NCBI RefSeq assembly: GCF_904848185.1
Contig: NC_051056.1
Span: 409,094 to 473,093 of the forward strand
From: Acanthopagrus latus
Lineage: Eukaryota; Chordata; Actinopteri; Spariformes; Sparidae
Length of the DNA: 64,000 bases
Direction of reading: 5' to 3'
This document shows positions 39,901 through 51,570 of this stretch, in pieces. Positions within the stretch are counted from its first letter, which is position 1. Each line of letters starts with the position of its first letter. The notes below the pieces were generated by a model. That model was given only the letters and a program-made list of their open reading frames with translations, made no database searches and was not told the origin of the DNA. Both the position numbers and the translations under genes were made by a program.

Positions 39901-42900
39901 TGGCATCCTCCTTTTATCTGTCTCGAATGCGTTTCTACTGTCTGGTGCGGAACGTGGCATCTTCCTTGTATCTATCTCGAATGTGTTTCTGTGGCATCTT
40001 CCTTGTATCTATCTCGAATGTGTTTCAGTGGCATCCTTCCTTGTATCTGTCTCGAATGTGTGTCTTTTGAGTGGTGCAGAATGTGGCAACCTTCCTTGTA
40101 TCTATCTCGAATGTGTTTCTGTTGAATGGTGCGGAACGTTGCATCCTTCCTTGTATCTATCTCGAATGTGTTTCTACTGTCTGGTGCGGAACATGGCATC
40201 CTTATTATATCTATCTCGAATGTGTTTCTAATGTCTGGTGCGGAACGTGGCATCCTTTCTTGTATGTATCTCGAATGTGTTTCTACTGTCTGGTGCAGAA
40301 CGTGGCATCCTCCTTGTATCTGTCTCGAATGTGTTTCTAATGTCTGGTGCGGAACGTGGCATCTCCCTTGTATCTATCTCGAATGTGTTTCTTTTGATTG
40401 GTGCGGAACGTGGCATCCTCCTTGTATCTATCTCGAATGTGTTTCTTTTGAGTGGTGCGGAACATGGCATCCTCCTTGTATCTATCTTCGAATGCGTTTC
40501 TACTGTCTGGTGCGGAACGTGGCATCCTCCTTTTATCTGTCTCGAATGCGTTTCTACTGTCTGGTGCGGAACGTGGCATCTTCCTTGTATCTATCTCGAA
40601 TGTGTTTCTGTGTCATCTTCCTTGTATCTATCTCGAATGTGTTTCAGTGGCATCCTTCCTTGTATCTGTCTCGAATGTGTGTCTTTTGAGTGGTGCAGAA
40701 TGTGGCAACCTTCCTTGTATCTATCTCGAATGTGTTTCTGTTGAATGGTGCGGAACGTTGCATCCTTCCTTGTATCTATCTCGAATGTGTTTCTACTGTC
40801 TGGTGCGGAACATGGCATCCTTATTATATCTGTCTCGAATGTGTTTCTAATGTCTGGTGCGGAACGTGGCATCCTTTCTTGTATGTATCTCGAATGTGTT
40901 TCTACTGTCTGGTGCAGAACGTGGCATCCTCCTTGTATCTGTCTCGAATGTGTTTCTAATGTCTGGTGCGGAACGTGGCATCTCCCTTGTATCTATCTCG
41001 AATGTGTTTCTTTTGCTTGGTGCGGAACGTGGCATCCTCCTTGTATCTATCTCGAATATGTTTCTTTTGAGTGGTGTGGAAGATGGCATCCTCCTTGTAC
41101 CTGTCTCGAATGTGTTTCTACTGTCTGGGCCGGAACGTGGCATCTTCCTTGTATCTGTCTCACATGTGTTTCGATTGAGTGGTGCGGAACGTGGCATCCT
41201 TCCTTGTATGTATCTGGAATGTGTTTCTACTGTCTGGTGCGAAACGTGGCATCTTCCTTGTATCTGTCTCACATGTGTTTCGACTGTCTGGTGCGGAACG
41301 TGGCATCTTCCTTGTATCTATCTCGAATGTGTTTCCACTGTCTGGTGCGGAACGTGGCATCTTCCTTGTGTCTGTCTCGAATGTGTTTCTGTGGCATCTT
41401 CCTTCTATCTACCTCGAATGTGTTTGTACTGTCTGGTGCGGAACGTGGCATCCTTCGTTGTATCTATCTTGAATGTGTTTCTTTTGAGTGGTGCGGAACG
41501 TGGCATGCTTCCTTGTATCTATCTCGAATGTGTTCCTACTGTCTGGTGCGGAACGTGGCATCTTCCTTCTGTCTGTCTCGAATGTGTTTCTGTGGCATCT
41601 TCCTTCTATCTACCTCGAATGTGTTTGTACTGTCTGGTGCGGAACGTGGCATCCTCCTTGTATCTGTCTCGAATGTGTTTCTAATGTCTGGTACGGAACG
41701 TGGCATCTCCCTTGTATCTATCTCGAATGTGTTTCTTTTGATTGGTGCGGAACGTGGCATCCTCCTTGTATCTATCTCAAATGTGTTTCTTTTGAGTGGT
41801 GCGGAACATGGCATCCTCCTTGTATCTATCTTCGAATGCGTTTCTACTGTCTGGTGCGGAACGTGGCATCCTCCTTTTATCTGTCTCGAATGCGTTTCTA
41901 CTGTCTGGTGCGGAACGTGGCATCTTCCTTGTATCTATCTCGAATGTGTTTCTGTGGCATCTTCCTTGTATCTATCTCGAATGTGTTTCAGTGGCATCCT
42001 TCCTTGTATCTGTCTCGAATGTGTGTCTTTTGAGTGGTGCAGAACGTGGCAACCTTCCTTGTATCTATCTCGAACGTGTTTCTGTTGAATGGTGCGGAAC
42101 GTTGCATCCTTCCTTGTCTCTATCTCGAATGTGTTTCTACTGTCTGGTGCGGAACATGGCATCCTTATTATATCTATCTCGAATGTGTTTCTAATGTCTG
42201 GTGCGGAACGTGGCATCCTTTCTTGTATGTATCTCGAATGTGTTTCTACTGTCTGGTGCGGAACGCGGCATCCTCCTAGTATCTGTCTCACATGTGTTTC
42301 TACTGTCTGGTGTGGAACGTGGCATCTTCCTTGTGTCTGTCTCGAATGTGTTTCTGTTGCATCTTCATTGTATCTACCTCGAATGTGTTTCTACTGTCTG
42401 GTGCAGAACGTGGCATCCTCCTTGTATCTGTCTCGAATGTGTTTCTACTGTCTGGTGCGGAACGTGGCATCCTCCTTGTATCTCTCTCGAATGCGTTTCT
42501 ACTGTCTGGTGCGGAACGTGGCATCCTCCTTTTATCTGTCTCGAATGCGTTTCTATTGTCTGGTGCGGAACGTGGCATCTTCCTTGTATCTATCTCGAAT
42601 GTGTTTCTGTGGCATCTTCCTTGTATCTATCTCGAATGTGTTTCAGTGGCATCCTTCCTTGTATCTATCTCGAATGTGTGTCTTTTGAGTGATGCAGAAC
42701 GTGGCAACCTTCCTTGTATCTATCTCGAATGTGTTTCTGTTGAATGGTGCGGAACGTTGCATCCTTCCTTGTATCTATCTCGAATGTGTTTCTACTGTCT
42801 GGTGCGGAACATGGCATCCTTATTATATCTGTCTCGAATGTGTTTCTAATGTCTGGTGCGGAACGTGGCATCCTTTCTTGTATGTATCTCGAATGTGTTT

Positions 42901-44165
42901 CTACTGTCTGGTGCAGAACGTGGCATCCTCCTTGTATCTGTCTCGAATGTGTTTCTAATGTCTGGTGCGGAACGTGGCATCTCCCTTGTATCTATCTCGA
43001 ATGTGTTTCTTTTGCTTGGTGCGGAACGTGGCATCCTCCTTGAATCTATCTCGAATATGTTTCTTTTGAGTGGTGCGGAACATGGCATCCTCCTTGTACC
43101 TGTCTCGAATGTGTTTCTACTGTCTGGGCCGGAACGTGGCATCTTCCTTGTATCTGTCTCACGTGTTTCGATTGAGTGGTGCGAAACGTGGCATCTTCCT
43201 TGTATCTGTCTCACATGTGTTTCGACTGTCTGGTGCGGAACGTGGCATCTTCCTTGTATCTATCTCGAATGTGTTTCTTTTGCTTGGTGCGGAACGTGGC
43301 ATCCTCCTTGAATCTATCTCGAATATGTTTCTTTTGAGTGGTGCGGAACATGGCATCCTCCTTGTACCTGTCTCGAATGTGTTTCTACTGTCTGGGCCGG
43401 AACGTGGCATCTTCCTTGTATCTTTCTCACATGTGTTTCCACTGTCTGGTGCGGAACGTGGCATCTTCCTTGTGTCTGTCTCGAATGTGTTTCTGTGGCA
43501 TCTTCCTTCTATCTACCTCGAATGTGTTTGTACTGTCTGGTGCGGAACGTGGCATCCTTCCTTGTATCTATCTCGAATGTGTTCCTACTGTCTGGTGCGG
43601 AACATGGCATCTTCCTTGTATCTATCTCGAATGTGTTTCTACTGTCTGGTGCGGAACGTGGCATCTTCCTTGTATCTGTCTCACATGTGTTCCGACTGTC
43701 TGGTGCGGAACGTGGCATCTTCCTTGTATCTTTCTCGAATGTGTTTCTACTGTCTGGTGCGGAACGTGGCATCTTCCTTCTATCTATCTCGAATGTGTTT
43801 CTTTTGAGTGGTGCAGAACGTGGCATCCTTCCTTGTATCTGTCTCGAATGTGTTTCTACTGTCTGGTGCGAAACGTGGCATCCCCTTGTACCTGTCTCCA
43901 ATGTGTTTCTACTGTCTGGTGCGGAACGTGGCATCTTCCTTGTATCTATCTAAAATGTGTTTCTTTTGAGTGGTGCGGAACGTGCCATCCTTCCTTGTAT
44001 CTACCTCGAATGTGTTTCTACTGTCTGGTGCGGAACATGACATCCTTCCTTGTATGTGTCTCGAATGTGTTTCTACTGTGTGGTGCGAAACGTGGCATCC
44101 TCCTTGTACCTGTCTCTAATGTGTTTCTACTATCTGGTGTGTTACGTGGCATCTTCCTTGTATCT
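36964..44165. repeat. 54/55-bp tandem array derived from Helitron coding repeat (left block)
   Basis: About 7.2 kb, roughly 130 units. On the minus strand the unit reads ATGCCACGTTCCGCACCAGA, then CAGTAGAAACACATTCGAGA, TAGATACAAGGAAG. Units are 54 bp, or 55 bp where GGAAGG replaces GGAAG, and a recurring 37-bp short form lacks 17 bp. In one minus-strand frame each unit encodes KHIRDRYKEDATFRTRQ followed by a stop; a common variant ends FRTTQK and stays open. This matches the start of the adjoining Rep reading (KRNRDRYQSDTVFRSRQK). Blocks of 565-655 bp are repeated again at a higher level. Long plus-strand open frames (up to 482 codons) are by-products of the period. Confidence 0.95.
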
Positions 44166-44345
44166 GGGTCAATGACGTGACGCCTAAATATTCTGTCCGG
44201 CTGTATTTTTTAAGTTAAAAAAAGGTTTAAATGTACAAAAAATATACTATCTATATATAGTATCTCTCCCTTATATGTAGTCACTTCAACTTTTCAAAAA
44301 TCAGGAGTTATTTGTAATTTTTCTGTTATTTAAAGTGTCAAAATA

Positions 44346-44935
44346 TCATGTGGTGCGACCGTCCAGCCATGACTGCTGTTTTGAAAACCTATTTGAAATT
44401 ACTCTAAATATATTACAATTTATTTTCTGCCCTATTTGGCATGATTTACAAAGTGTTTTGTATTCCTGTACAAAATTGCAAAGCTTTTGCAGTTATATTT
44501 CTTTCATAATATACAAACAAACTTTGTCCAATCATATGCATTTCATTAAATATCATGTGGCGCGACCATCAATAAATGACCACTTTTGGAACTTTTATTT
44601 TGAAATCTACTGGAGGACAGGAAGTTGCATCATCCACCATTTTGTCATAGAGCTATGGAAGCAGAAAGAAGGTTTGTGGCTCTCTCATTTTTTTTTAAAA
44701 AAGAACTTTTTTAATGGCTGTAATGTTGTTGCCACATTTGAATATCATGTGGTATGACCTCAAAAAAACAATTAATTTAAGTTTTTTCTGCAAATTTGTA
44801 TTTTTATTATAAATTTCATAGTGTCCTTTTGTGGAAAGCTAGCTAGCTTTGTTTATGTTGCTAATCTTGTCATAGTAATATTTGACTGAACTTGAAAATG
44901 TCATGTGGTGCGACCAATTATCATGTGGTGCGACC
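44346..44935 (+). repeat. Five direct copies of TCATGTGGTGCGACC (left subterminal)
   Basis: Positions 44346-44360, 44553-44567 (GCG for GTG), 44745-44759 (GTATGACC), 44901-44915 and 44921-44935. They lie 5' of the transposase-like gene; two more lie 3' of it at 47905-47919 and 47925-47939. Multiple short subterminal motifs of this type commonly bind transposase. That role is inference. Confidence 0.8.
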
Positions 44936-45230
44936 ACTGCAGATTGTTTTCCATCATAGATATATGACCTAGATTGGCAGTTTTTGTGCTTGTTATATTC
45001 AATTGATGATTGATCAACATTAAGTACTTAATTTTTATTATTATTTTGACTATTTTTTGGATATTTGATGAGTCATTTTGCTAATATTTCAGAAATAATG
45101 GTTAGTTCATCTTTGTAAAATATAAGAAAAAATAGTAAAAGCATGCAATTTCACTTGGGTATTTATGCAGTTATTAGCAATTTATTAATTATTATTTGTC
45201 TATTTAACTCATTTTAATTTATTTTACCAG

Positions 45231-47722
45231 ATGCCACTGCCAAGCAAAGTTAAAAGCGCTCGCCACAGGCAGCGTGTCAACTCTGACCCCACAGCAAGAG
45301 CAGAGTACCTTGCCAGGAGAAGAGAAAGGTGTGTTAAAAAGTTTAAAAAAATCAAAACAATCAATGAAGCAACTTGCAGTACGTATTTCTCTGTGTTTTT
45401 CATTACCTGGTGGACTTTTTTCATTAACATGTTCATTTACTGTGATCTAATAGTTGTCCAAAATAAAAATAGACTAGGGATTTAGGGCATGACAATATAT
45501 TACATTATTGTTTCAGCTACCAGAGAAGGAAACTGCAGGGGAAGATTCCATATGTAAAGGCAAGTGAGCTACCAGAGAAGATGAAAAAGAAACAGAGAGA
45601 GAAATGGAGGGCAGCATCCAGTGCTTACAGAGAAAGAAAAAATATGGCAAATGCTGTGTTAGGGTTAGGGTTAACCTTACTCCACCATCCATGGAGAATA
45701 TTCCACCAGTTCTGGTTGGTGTAGATGTTGCCCAAGAACAGCCACAAGAGCAGCCAGAGCAGCCGCCTGTGGAAGACCCCATGCCTCTAAATGAGGATTT
45801 TAATCCACCGGTGTCCTCCACACCAGAGAGGAATAAAAGAAAGAATACATCAGCAGAAAAACGTTGCAAAAAACTGCAGGGACAGAAGTGTCAACTGAGA
45901 AAGCAGGTCTTACATCTGAAGAAACAGCTAGCAGAGATGAAAAAACTGAGGGATAAATCCAGAAAGAGTGAGAAGAGGTTAATGGGAAAACAAACAGTAG
46001 GCCTAAGTGAAAAATTCAAGCCAAGGGGGCACAAGAAACTGTCAACAAAAAGAAAGCAAGCAGTTATCAATTTCCTGTCCAGAGATGAAAACAGCCGTCT
46101 GTTAGCAGGGAAAAAAGACACCATTACCAAAAATAAACAGAAAATGCAAAGAAGAGTTCTAACAAAGCCCCTGATTGAGCTCCATGCTCAGTATCAAACA
46201 GAGGTGGAACAGGATCTCTCCATGTCTTACCGACAATTTGTCAGAAGACGGCCTTTTTATATCACAGAGCCAAAGACCAGTGACAGAGATACATGTGCAT
46301 GTGTGGAACATGAGAATGTCCGGCTACTGATTAACAAACTTACCAAGAGAGGGCTGTTGAAGACAACCAGCATCTCAGAATTATTGAATATGATTGTTTG
46401 TGACCCTAAAAACAAAGCATGTATGGATCGTGTATGCCCAAAGTGCTGCTTTGATGAAGTCGAATTACCTGAGACCCTCTGCAGAGGTTTCTTGGGAACA
46501 ATGGGAGCGAGTAACTTCAACAAATGGAGAGAAAGTCTTTGCAAATGTCTTAAAACAAACACATACAGGGACAATCAAGGACTTAAAAGTGCTGTTCCAC
46601 AAAAAGCTAGAATGTATAGCCATACACCAGTTCAACTGGATCCACCAAACAGAAAAGTTTCGTGGCCTAAAACAGAATCTCACAGAAGCTGAAGCAGTGC
46701 TTCACATTGATTTTTCTGAAAACTACTCCTGCAAGTTGAGTACAGATATTCAAGCTTATCATTTTGGAGGCAGCAGAAAGCAGGCCACAATACACACCGT
46801 TATTCTCTACACAGTCCATGGGACAAAATCATACGCAACGCTATCAGACAGCCTCCGCCATGACGAGAGGGCAGTATGGGCACACCTGGAGCCCATACTG
46901 AAAGAGCTTCGCACAACCTACCCAGAGATTACAGCCCTACATATAATTAGTGACGGACCTGTTACACAGTACAGGAACAAAGCTAACTTTTATCTCCTCA
47001 GTACTGTGCCTTTCCTTTAAGGGTTCAGGCATGTTACATGGAACTATTCGGAAAAGTCCCACGGAAAGGGTATGGTATCGGATGGTGCAGTGAAGAGGGA
47101 TGCAGATCTCTATGTTCGTCGGGGAGGTGAGCTGCAGGCTCCACTGGATTTGTATGAGATGCTGACCAAAAAATCAGGGTCGACCATTACTCATTACTGG
47201 GTAAGCGAAGAGAGCATCCAGAAATATGATGAGCTGATTCCAGGGAAATTGACAGCTGTGAAGGGAACCTTAAAAATACACCAGGTTTTGTCTTCACAAG
47301 CTGCACAAATCAGTCACAGTGAGGTCTCGTGCTTCTGCAAGCATGCAGAAATGAAGACATGCCTATGTTACCAGCCAGTGAAAGTAGATTTGAGGAACAC
47401 CACCGACGATCCCGTAAGCGCTCCTGAGCCACCAAAGAAACAACCTCTTCAAGACTTGAGTGGAAAGTTTGTCATAGTCAGCTATGATAAACTTCCCTAT
47501 GTTGGCCAGGTCCTTCAGGTTGTTGTGGGAGAGGAAGTACAAGTTACCTCCATGCGAAAGTCAGGAGAAAATAACTTGTTCATGTGGCCACAAGTGCCAG
47601 ATATTATATATTACTACAAGAAAGATGTTCTCTTTGTCATTGAAGAACCTGAGCCAGCAACCTCACGCTACTCAAAGTTGACCAGCCAAGATTGGGCAAA
47701 GTTCAAAAAGACCTGGGGTTAG
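45231..47722 (+). pseudogene. Transposase-like pseudogene, unclassified DDE-type candidate
   Basis: Exon 1 (ATG at 45231 to about 45329) encodes a basic segment (KSARHRQRVNSDPTARAEYL) ending at AAAG/GTGTG. Exon 2 follows TTTCAG at about 45517 and begins YQRRKLQGKIPYVKAS. A coiled-coil basic stretch follows (about 45.83-46.0 kb), then a Cys block (CDPKNKACMDRVCPKCC) and candidate catalytic Asp residues in LHIDFSENYS and HIISDGPVTQYRNK. The next conserved piece is WNYSEKSHGKGMVSDGAVKR, and a Cys pair (CFCKHAEMKTCLC) lies near the C-terminus. Breaks: a frame change at the telomere-like TTAGGG repeats (45659-45676), a frameshift near 46.48 kb, and an in-frame TAA at 47018-47020. I recognise this as a recurrent fish transposase but cannot name its superfamily safely. 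Confidence 0.7.
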
Positions 47723-47904
47723 CGGCACACACGCACACACACACACACACGGTTAGATTTTTATCAGAAAATCAAAAAAATGTTTATGAAATGAAATGTT
47801 TGTTTTCATGTTTGAAATGTTAATAAAGTCTGGTTGAAATTTGCATGGAATTAATTGTTTATTGGTCTCTTTAAATAGATTTTTAATGATACAAGGTCTT
47901 CACG

Positions 47905-47939
47905 TCATTTGGCGCGACCACCCATCATGTGGTGCGACC
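47905..47939 (+). repeat. Two direct copies of the subterminal motif (right side)
   Basis: TCATTTGGCGCGACC (47905-47919) and TCATGTGGTGCGACC (47925-47939), in the same orientation as the five copies on the left. Confidence 0.8.
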
Positions 47940-48130
47940 AATAATAACAATACCTATATCAAATACAAACTAAAATATCTAATTTCTGTAACTAATACTT
48001 TAATAACTGATACAATATGCTTAAGTGAAAGGTTATTTTAAAACATTTTTATCATTATTATCCAATTTAAAGAAAAAATGTGTTGGTGAACTACATTTAA
48101 TGTAGCGACTGTGACATTATATATTTACAT

Positions 48131-49960
48131 GGCATCTTCCTTGTATCTATCTCGAATGCATTTCTACTGTCTAGTGCGGAACGTGGCATCTTCCTTGTAT
48201 ATATCTCGAATGTGTTTCTTTTGAGTGGTGCGGAACACATTCGAGACAGATACAAGGAAGGATGCCACGTTCCGCACCACTCAAAAGAAACACATTCGAG
48301 ATAGATACAAGGAAGGATGCCACGTTCCGCACCAGACAGTAGAAATGCATTCGAGATAGATACAAGGAAGATGCCATGTTCCGCACCAGAGAGTCGAAAC
48401 ACATTCGAGACAGATACAAGGAAGGATGCCAGTTTCTACTGTCTGGTGCGAAACGTGGCATCCTCCTTGTACCTGTCTCGAATGTGTTTCTACTGTCTGG
48501 TGCGGAACGTGGCATCCTTCCTTGTATCTGTCTCGAATGTGTTTCTACTGTCTGGTGCGGAACGTGGCATCCTCCTTGTTTCTGTCTCAAATGTGTTACT
48601 ACTGTCTGGTGCGGAACGTGGCATCCTTCCTTGTATCTGTCTCGAATGTGTTTCTACTGTCGGGTGCGAAACGTGGCATCCTCCTTGTATCTGTCTCGAA
48701 TGCGTTTCTGTGGCATCCTCCTTGTGTCTATCTCAAATGTGTTACTACTGTCTGGTGCGGAACATGGCATCTTCCTTGTATCTATCTCGAATGCATTACT
48801 ATTGTCTGGCGCAGAACGTGGCATCTTCCTTGTATATATCTCGAATGTGTTTCTTTTGAGTGGTGCGGAACGTGGCATCCTTCGTTGTATCTATCTCGAA
48901 TGTGTTTCTACTGTCTGGTGCGGAACGTGGCATCCTCCTTGTCTCTCTCTCGAATGCGTTTCTACTGTCTTGTGCGAAACATGGCATCTTCCTTGTATAT
49001 ATCTCCAATGTGTTTCTTTTGAGTGGTGCAGAACGTGGCATGCTTCCTTGTATCTATCTCCAATGTGTTTCTACTGTCTGGTGCGGAACATGGCATCTTC
49101 CTTGTATCTATCTCGAATGTGTTTCTACTGTCTGGTGCGGAACGTGGCATCCTCCTTGTATATATCTCGAATGTGTTTCCACTGTCTGGTGCAGAACGTG
49201 GCATCTTCCTTGTATCTATATCGAATGTGTTTCTACTGTCTGGTGCGAAACGTGGCATCCTCCTTGTATCTATCTCGAATGTGTTTCTACGGTCTGATGC
49301 GGAATGTGGCATCTTCCTTGTATGTATCTCGAATGTGTTTCTACGGTCTGGTGCGGAACGTGGCATCCTCCTTGTATCTGTCTCGAATGCGTTTCTACTG
49401 TCTGGTGCAGAACGTGGCTTCCTCCTTGTCTCTCTCTCGAATGCGTTTCTACTGTCTTGTGCGAAACATGGCATCTTCCTTGTATATATCTCCAATGTGT
49501 TTCTTTTGAGTGGTGCGGAACGTGGCATCCTTCCTTGTATCTATCTCCAATGTGTTTCTACTGTCTGGTGCGGAACGTGGCATCCTCCTTGTATCTATCT
49601 CGAATGTGTTTCCACTGTCTGGTGCGAAACGTGGCATCCTCCTTGTACCTGTCTCGAATGTGTTTCTTTTGAGTGGTGCGGAACGTGGCATCCTTCCTTG
49701 TATCTATCTCAAATGTGTTTCTTTTGAGTGGTGCGGAACGTGGCATGCTTCCTTGTATCTATCTCAAATGTGTTTCTTTTGAGTGGTGCGGAACGTGGCA
49801 TGCTTCCTTGTATCTATCTCCAATGTGTTTCTACTGTCTGGTGCGGAACGTGGCATCTTCCTTGTATCTGTCTCGAATGTGTTTCTACTGTCGGGTGCGG
49901 AATGTGGCATCTTCCTTGCATATATCTCGAATGTGTTTCTTTTGAGAGTGTGATGCAAGT
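48131..49960. repeat. 54/55-bp tandem array (right block) with an internal inversion
   Basis: About 33 more units of the same repeat, resuming after the nested transposon. Between about 48236 and 48432 the units are in the opposite orientation: CGAATGTG on the left switches to CACATTCGAG, then switches back at GATGCCAGTTTCTACTG. The right edge at about 49945 joins the Helitron segment 49961-50566, where the sequence just before the array still reads RENATFKRQR, close to the repeat peptide KEDATFRTRQ. Confidence 0.95.
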
Positions 49961-50566
49961 CTACCGTTGTCTCTTGAAAGTAGCATTTTCCCTGTTCCCT
50001 CTTCTTACGAGTTCTTCTTTCTTCTTATCTTGAACATTTTCATAGTAACATTTGAAGGAAACTAATCGCTGATTCTGATGGAGACTGTCTTGGGCATCTC
50101 TTCTTTGTGCTTGGAGTTTCTTTCTTCTAAATTCTAGACAGCTGCTGTACTTTTTCCTTTCATATTCAATTTTTTTCCTTTTTTCCTTCACCAGACAGTA
50201 ATGTGTGTTTTTTGCCGTCTTGAGGACGCGCTCTGCTGCTGGCGGTGCAGGAGCCGTCTTGAGGACGCGCTCTGCTGCTGGCGGTGCAGGAGCCGCCTTG
50301 AGGATGCGCTCTGCTGCTGGCGGTGCAGGAGCCGTCTTGAGGACGCGCTCTGCTGCTGGTGGGAGAGCTGTCCTGGATACGCTGTGTGCCAGAGATACCT
50401 GAGGGCATTCTCTTGAACCAATGGCTTCGAATGACACCGGCACAAACTCATAACTGGCAGAAGGGCCGCGATTTGCAAAGAGTTTGTGCAGGTGTTCAGC
50501 CAAGTCACTGATTTTTGAGAAGGTCTTCATAATTGCAGTTCCGTGGGGGTGAGGTAAGCCCATCAC
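49961..50566 (-). pseudogene. Helitron N-terminal segment: end of peptidase-like domain and basic repeat start
   Basis: An open frame of 201 codons. It starts with GLPHPHGTAIMKTFSKISDL and FANRGPSASYEFVPVSFE, the C-terminal part of the cysteine-peptidase-like (C76/OTU-like) domain known next to fish Helitron Rep proteins. Then come four 13-residue repeats (APAPPAAERVLKT), and a basic segment with EYERKKYSSCLEFRRKKLQA and YYENVQDKKKEEL that in relatives leads into RYxxDxxFR repeats. Here it stops at 49961 on entering the 54-bp array. The middle of the peptidase-like domain, with its expected FDSH-type motif, is missing between this frame and 50618-50971. Domain assignment is from memory of related proteins. 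Confidence 0.7.
50214..50362 (-). repeat. 39-bp in-frame coding repeat, four units
   Basis: Four head-to-tail 39-bp units with very few differences, each encoding 13 residues (APAPPAAERVLKT with I/V and A/T changes). Being a multiple of three, the repeat keeps the surrounding frame open. Confidence 0.93.
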
Positions 50567-50617
50567 ATCACCCCATCTTACTATGACTAAAGCCAGATTA
50601 ACATCACCTGACAGACA

Positions 50618-50971
50618 CTAACTGTGTGGCAAGGGGCAGATACCAAGCCTGAATTCGACAAATCCACACCTGATTTCAGGCATGTGGACGTTACACATAT
50701 CTGTGTCGGTCAGGACTTGTTTGGGCAGTTCTTCCACAGTGAGATGGTCACTGCGGAATCTTTTTTCCTGGATCAGCTGTTTTACACCTACAAAAAGTGA
50801 ATCTCCCTTTGCCAGCACTCTATCAAGGACAGCAGTGTTAAACTGACAGCCCTCGTTCAGATAAGCCAGAAAAGTCAGGGACATGCAGGTACACTGGTTG
50901 TTCCTGGAGAACTTCCTGTACCTCATGTCACTCTGACTATGACTAGCCCTAATACTAGCACTAAGCGGCAC
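50618..50971 (-). pseudogene. Cysteine-peptidase-like exon of the Helitron
   Basis: Begins directly after a strong acceptor (TTATCTTATTTCAG, rc of about 50972-50985). Encodes RYRKFSRNNQCTCMSLTFLA, where the Cys in QCTCMSL is the likely nucleophile, then LDRVLAKGDSLFVGVKQLI and LTVEELPKQVLTDTDMCNVH. This is the N-terminal half of a C76/OTU-like peptidase region found upstream of Rep in fish Helitrons. After EIRCGFV homology is lost and the frame stops at 50618. The core with the Asp/His residues is deleted, so no activity is expected. The role of this domain in transposition is not known. Confidence 0.7.
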
Positions 50972-51570
50972 CTGAAATAAGATAAATTATCATTATCATA
51001 AAGGATTGCTTATTAGCATAATCATAAGCCTAGTTAACATTATTAGTGGTAGTAATTAACTTTTACATATACTACAGTCATAGCAGGGTGACAGTTTAAG
51101 CAATTGTGAATAAAATCATTTTACCTACTGCAGCTTTAAACTAACTATCTGATTATACAATTTCATTTCCACCAAATTTTCCTGATAAATTTACCATATA
51201 GATAATCTTACATATACACAAATGATTATTATGCTTATAAACGACCTTAAGTATTATCATACTTGACTTGAACACATTACTAACAGATTATTCCATATTT
51301 CAAATTTAAATGTTTTGAGACCATCATAAACCTTTGTCACCCTTTGTCATCTTGACCAAAGTTTGAAGGAGGCTTTAAAGGACTTTAACTCTGATACATC
51401 CCTTGTACGTGTGTCACACGATTTACACATGAAAACATTAATAAATAGTAATCAATTCCCTCCTTCATTTCCTTCCTTCCCTTCCTTTTGCATTTCAGTT
51501 CAAAGTAAACCACACTTTACCTCTAACACTTTATTAAGCCCACAATAAACCCAAATGTAAATATCATTAC

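Larger units (their letters stand above)
44166..48130 (+). mobile_element. DNA transposon nested in the 54-bp array, class undetermined
   Basis: A ~4-kb block of non-repeat DNA splits the 54-bp array: repeat stops at about 44165 (CTTGTATCTG then GGTCAATGACG) and resumes at about 48130. It holds a plus-strand transposase-like pseudogene and, on both sides of it, copies of TCATGTGGTGCGACC, all in the same orientation. I could not identify terminal inverted repeats or a target duplication by eye, so the ends are approximate. A (CA)n tract lies at 47730-47750 and AATAAA at 47822. Confidence 0.7.

Noticed and set aside
37219..40070. Long plus-strand open frames (up to 482 codons) rich in CVSTVWCGTWH-type repeats
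   Set aside because: They are antisense by-products of a 54-bp period free of stops in some frames. The sense relation to the Helitron is on the minus strand, and frames change at every 55-bp unit.
36957..44165. CRISPR-like array
   Set aside because: Regular repeats but no unique spacers: the whole 54-bp unit repeats. The context is eukaryotic.
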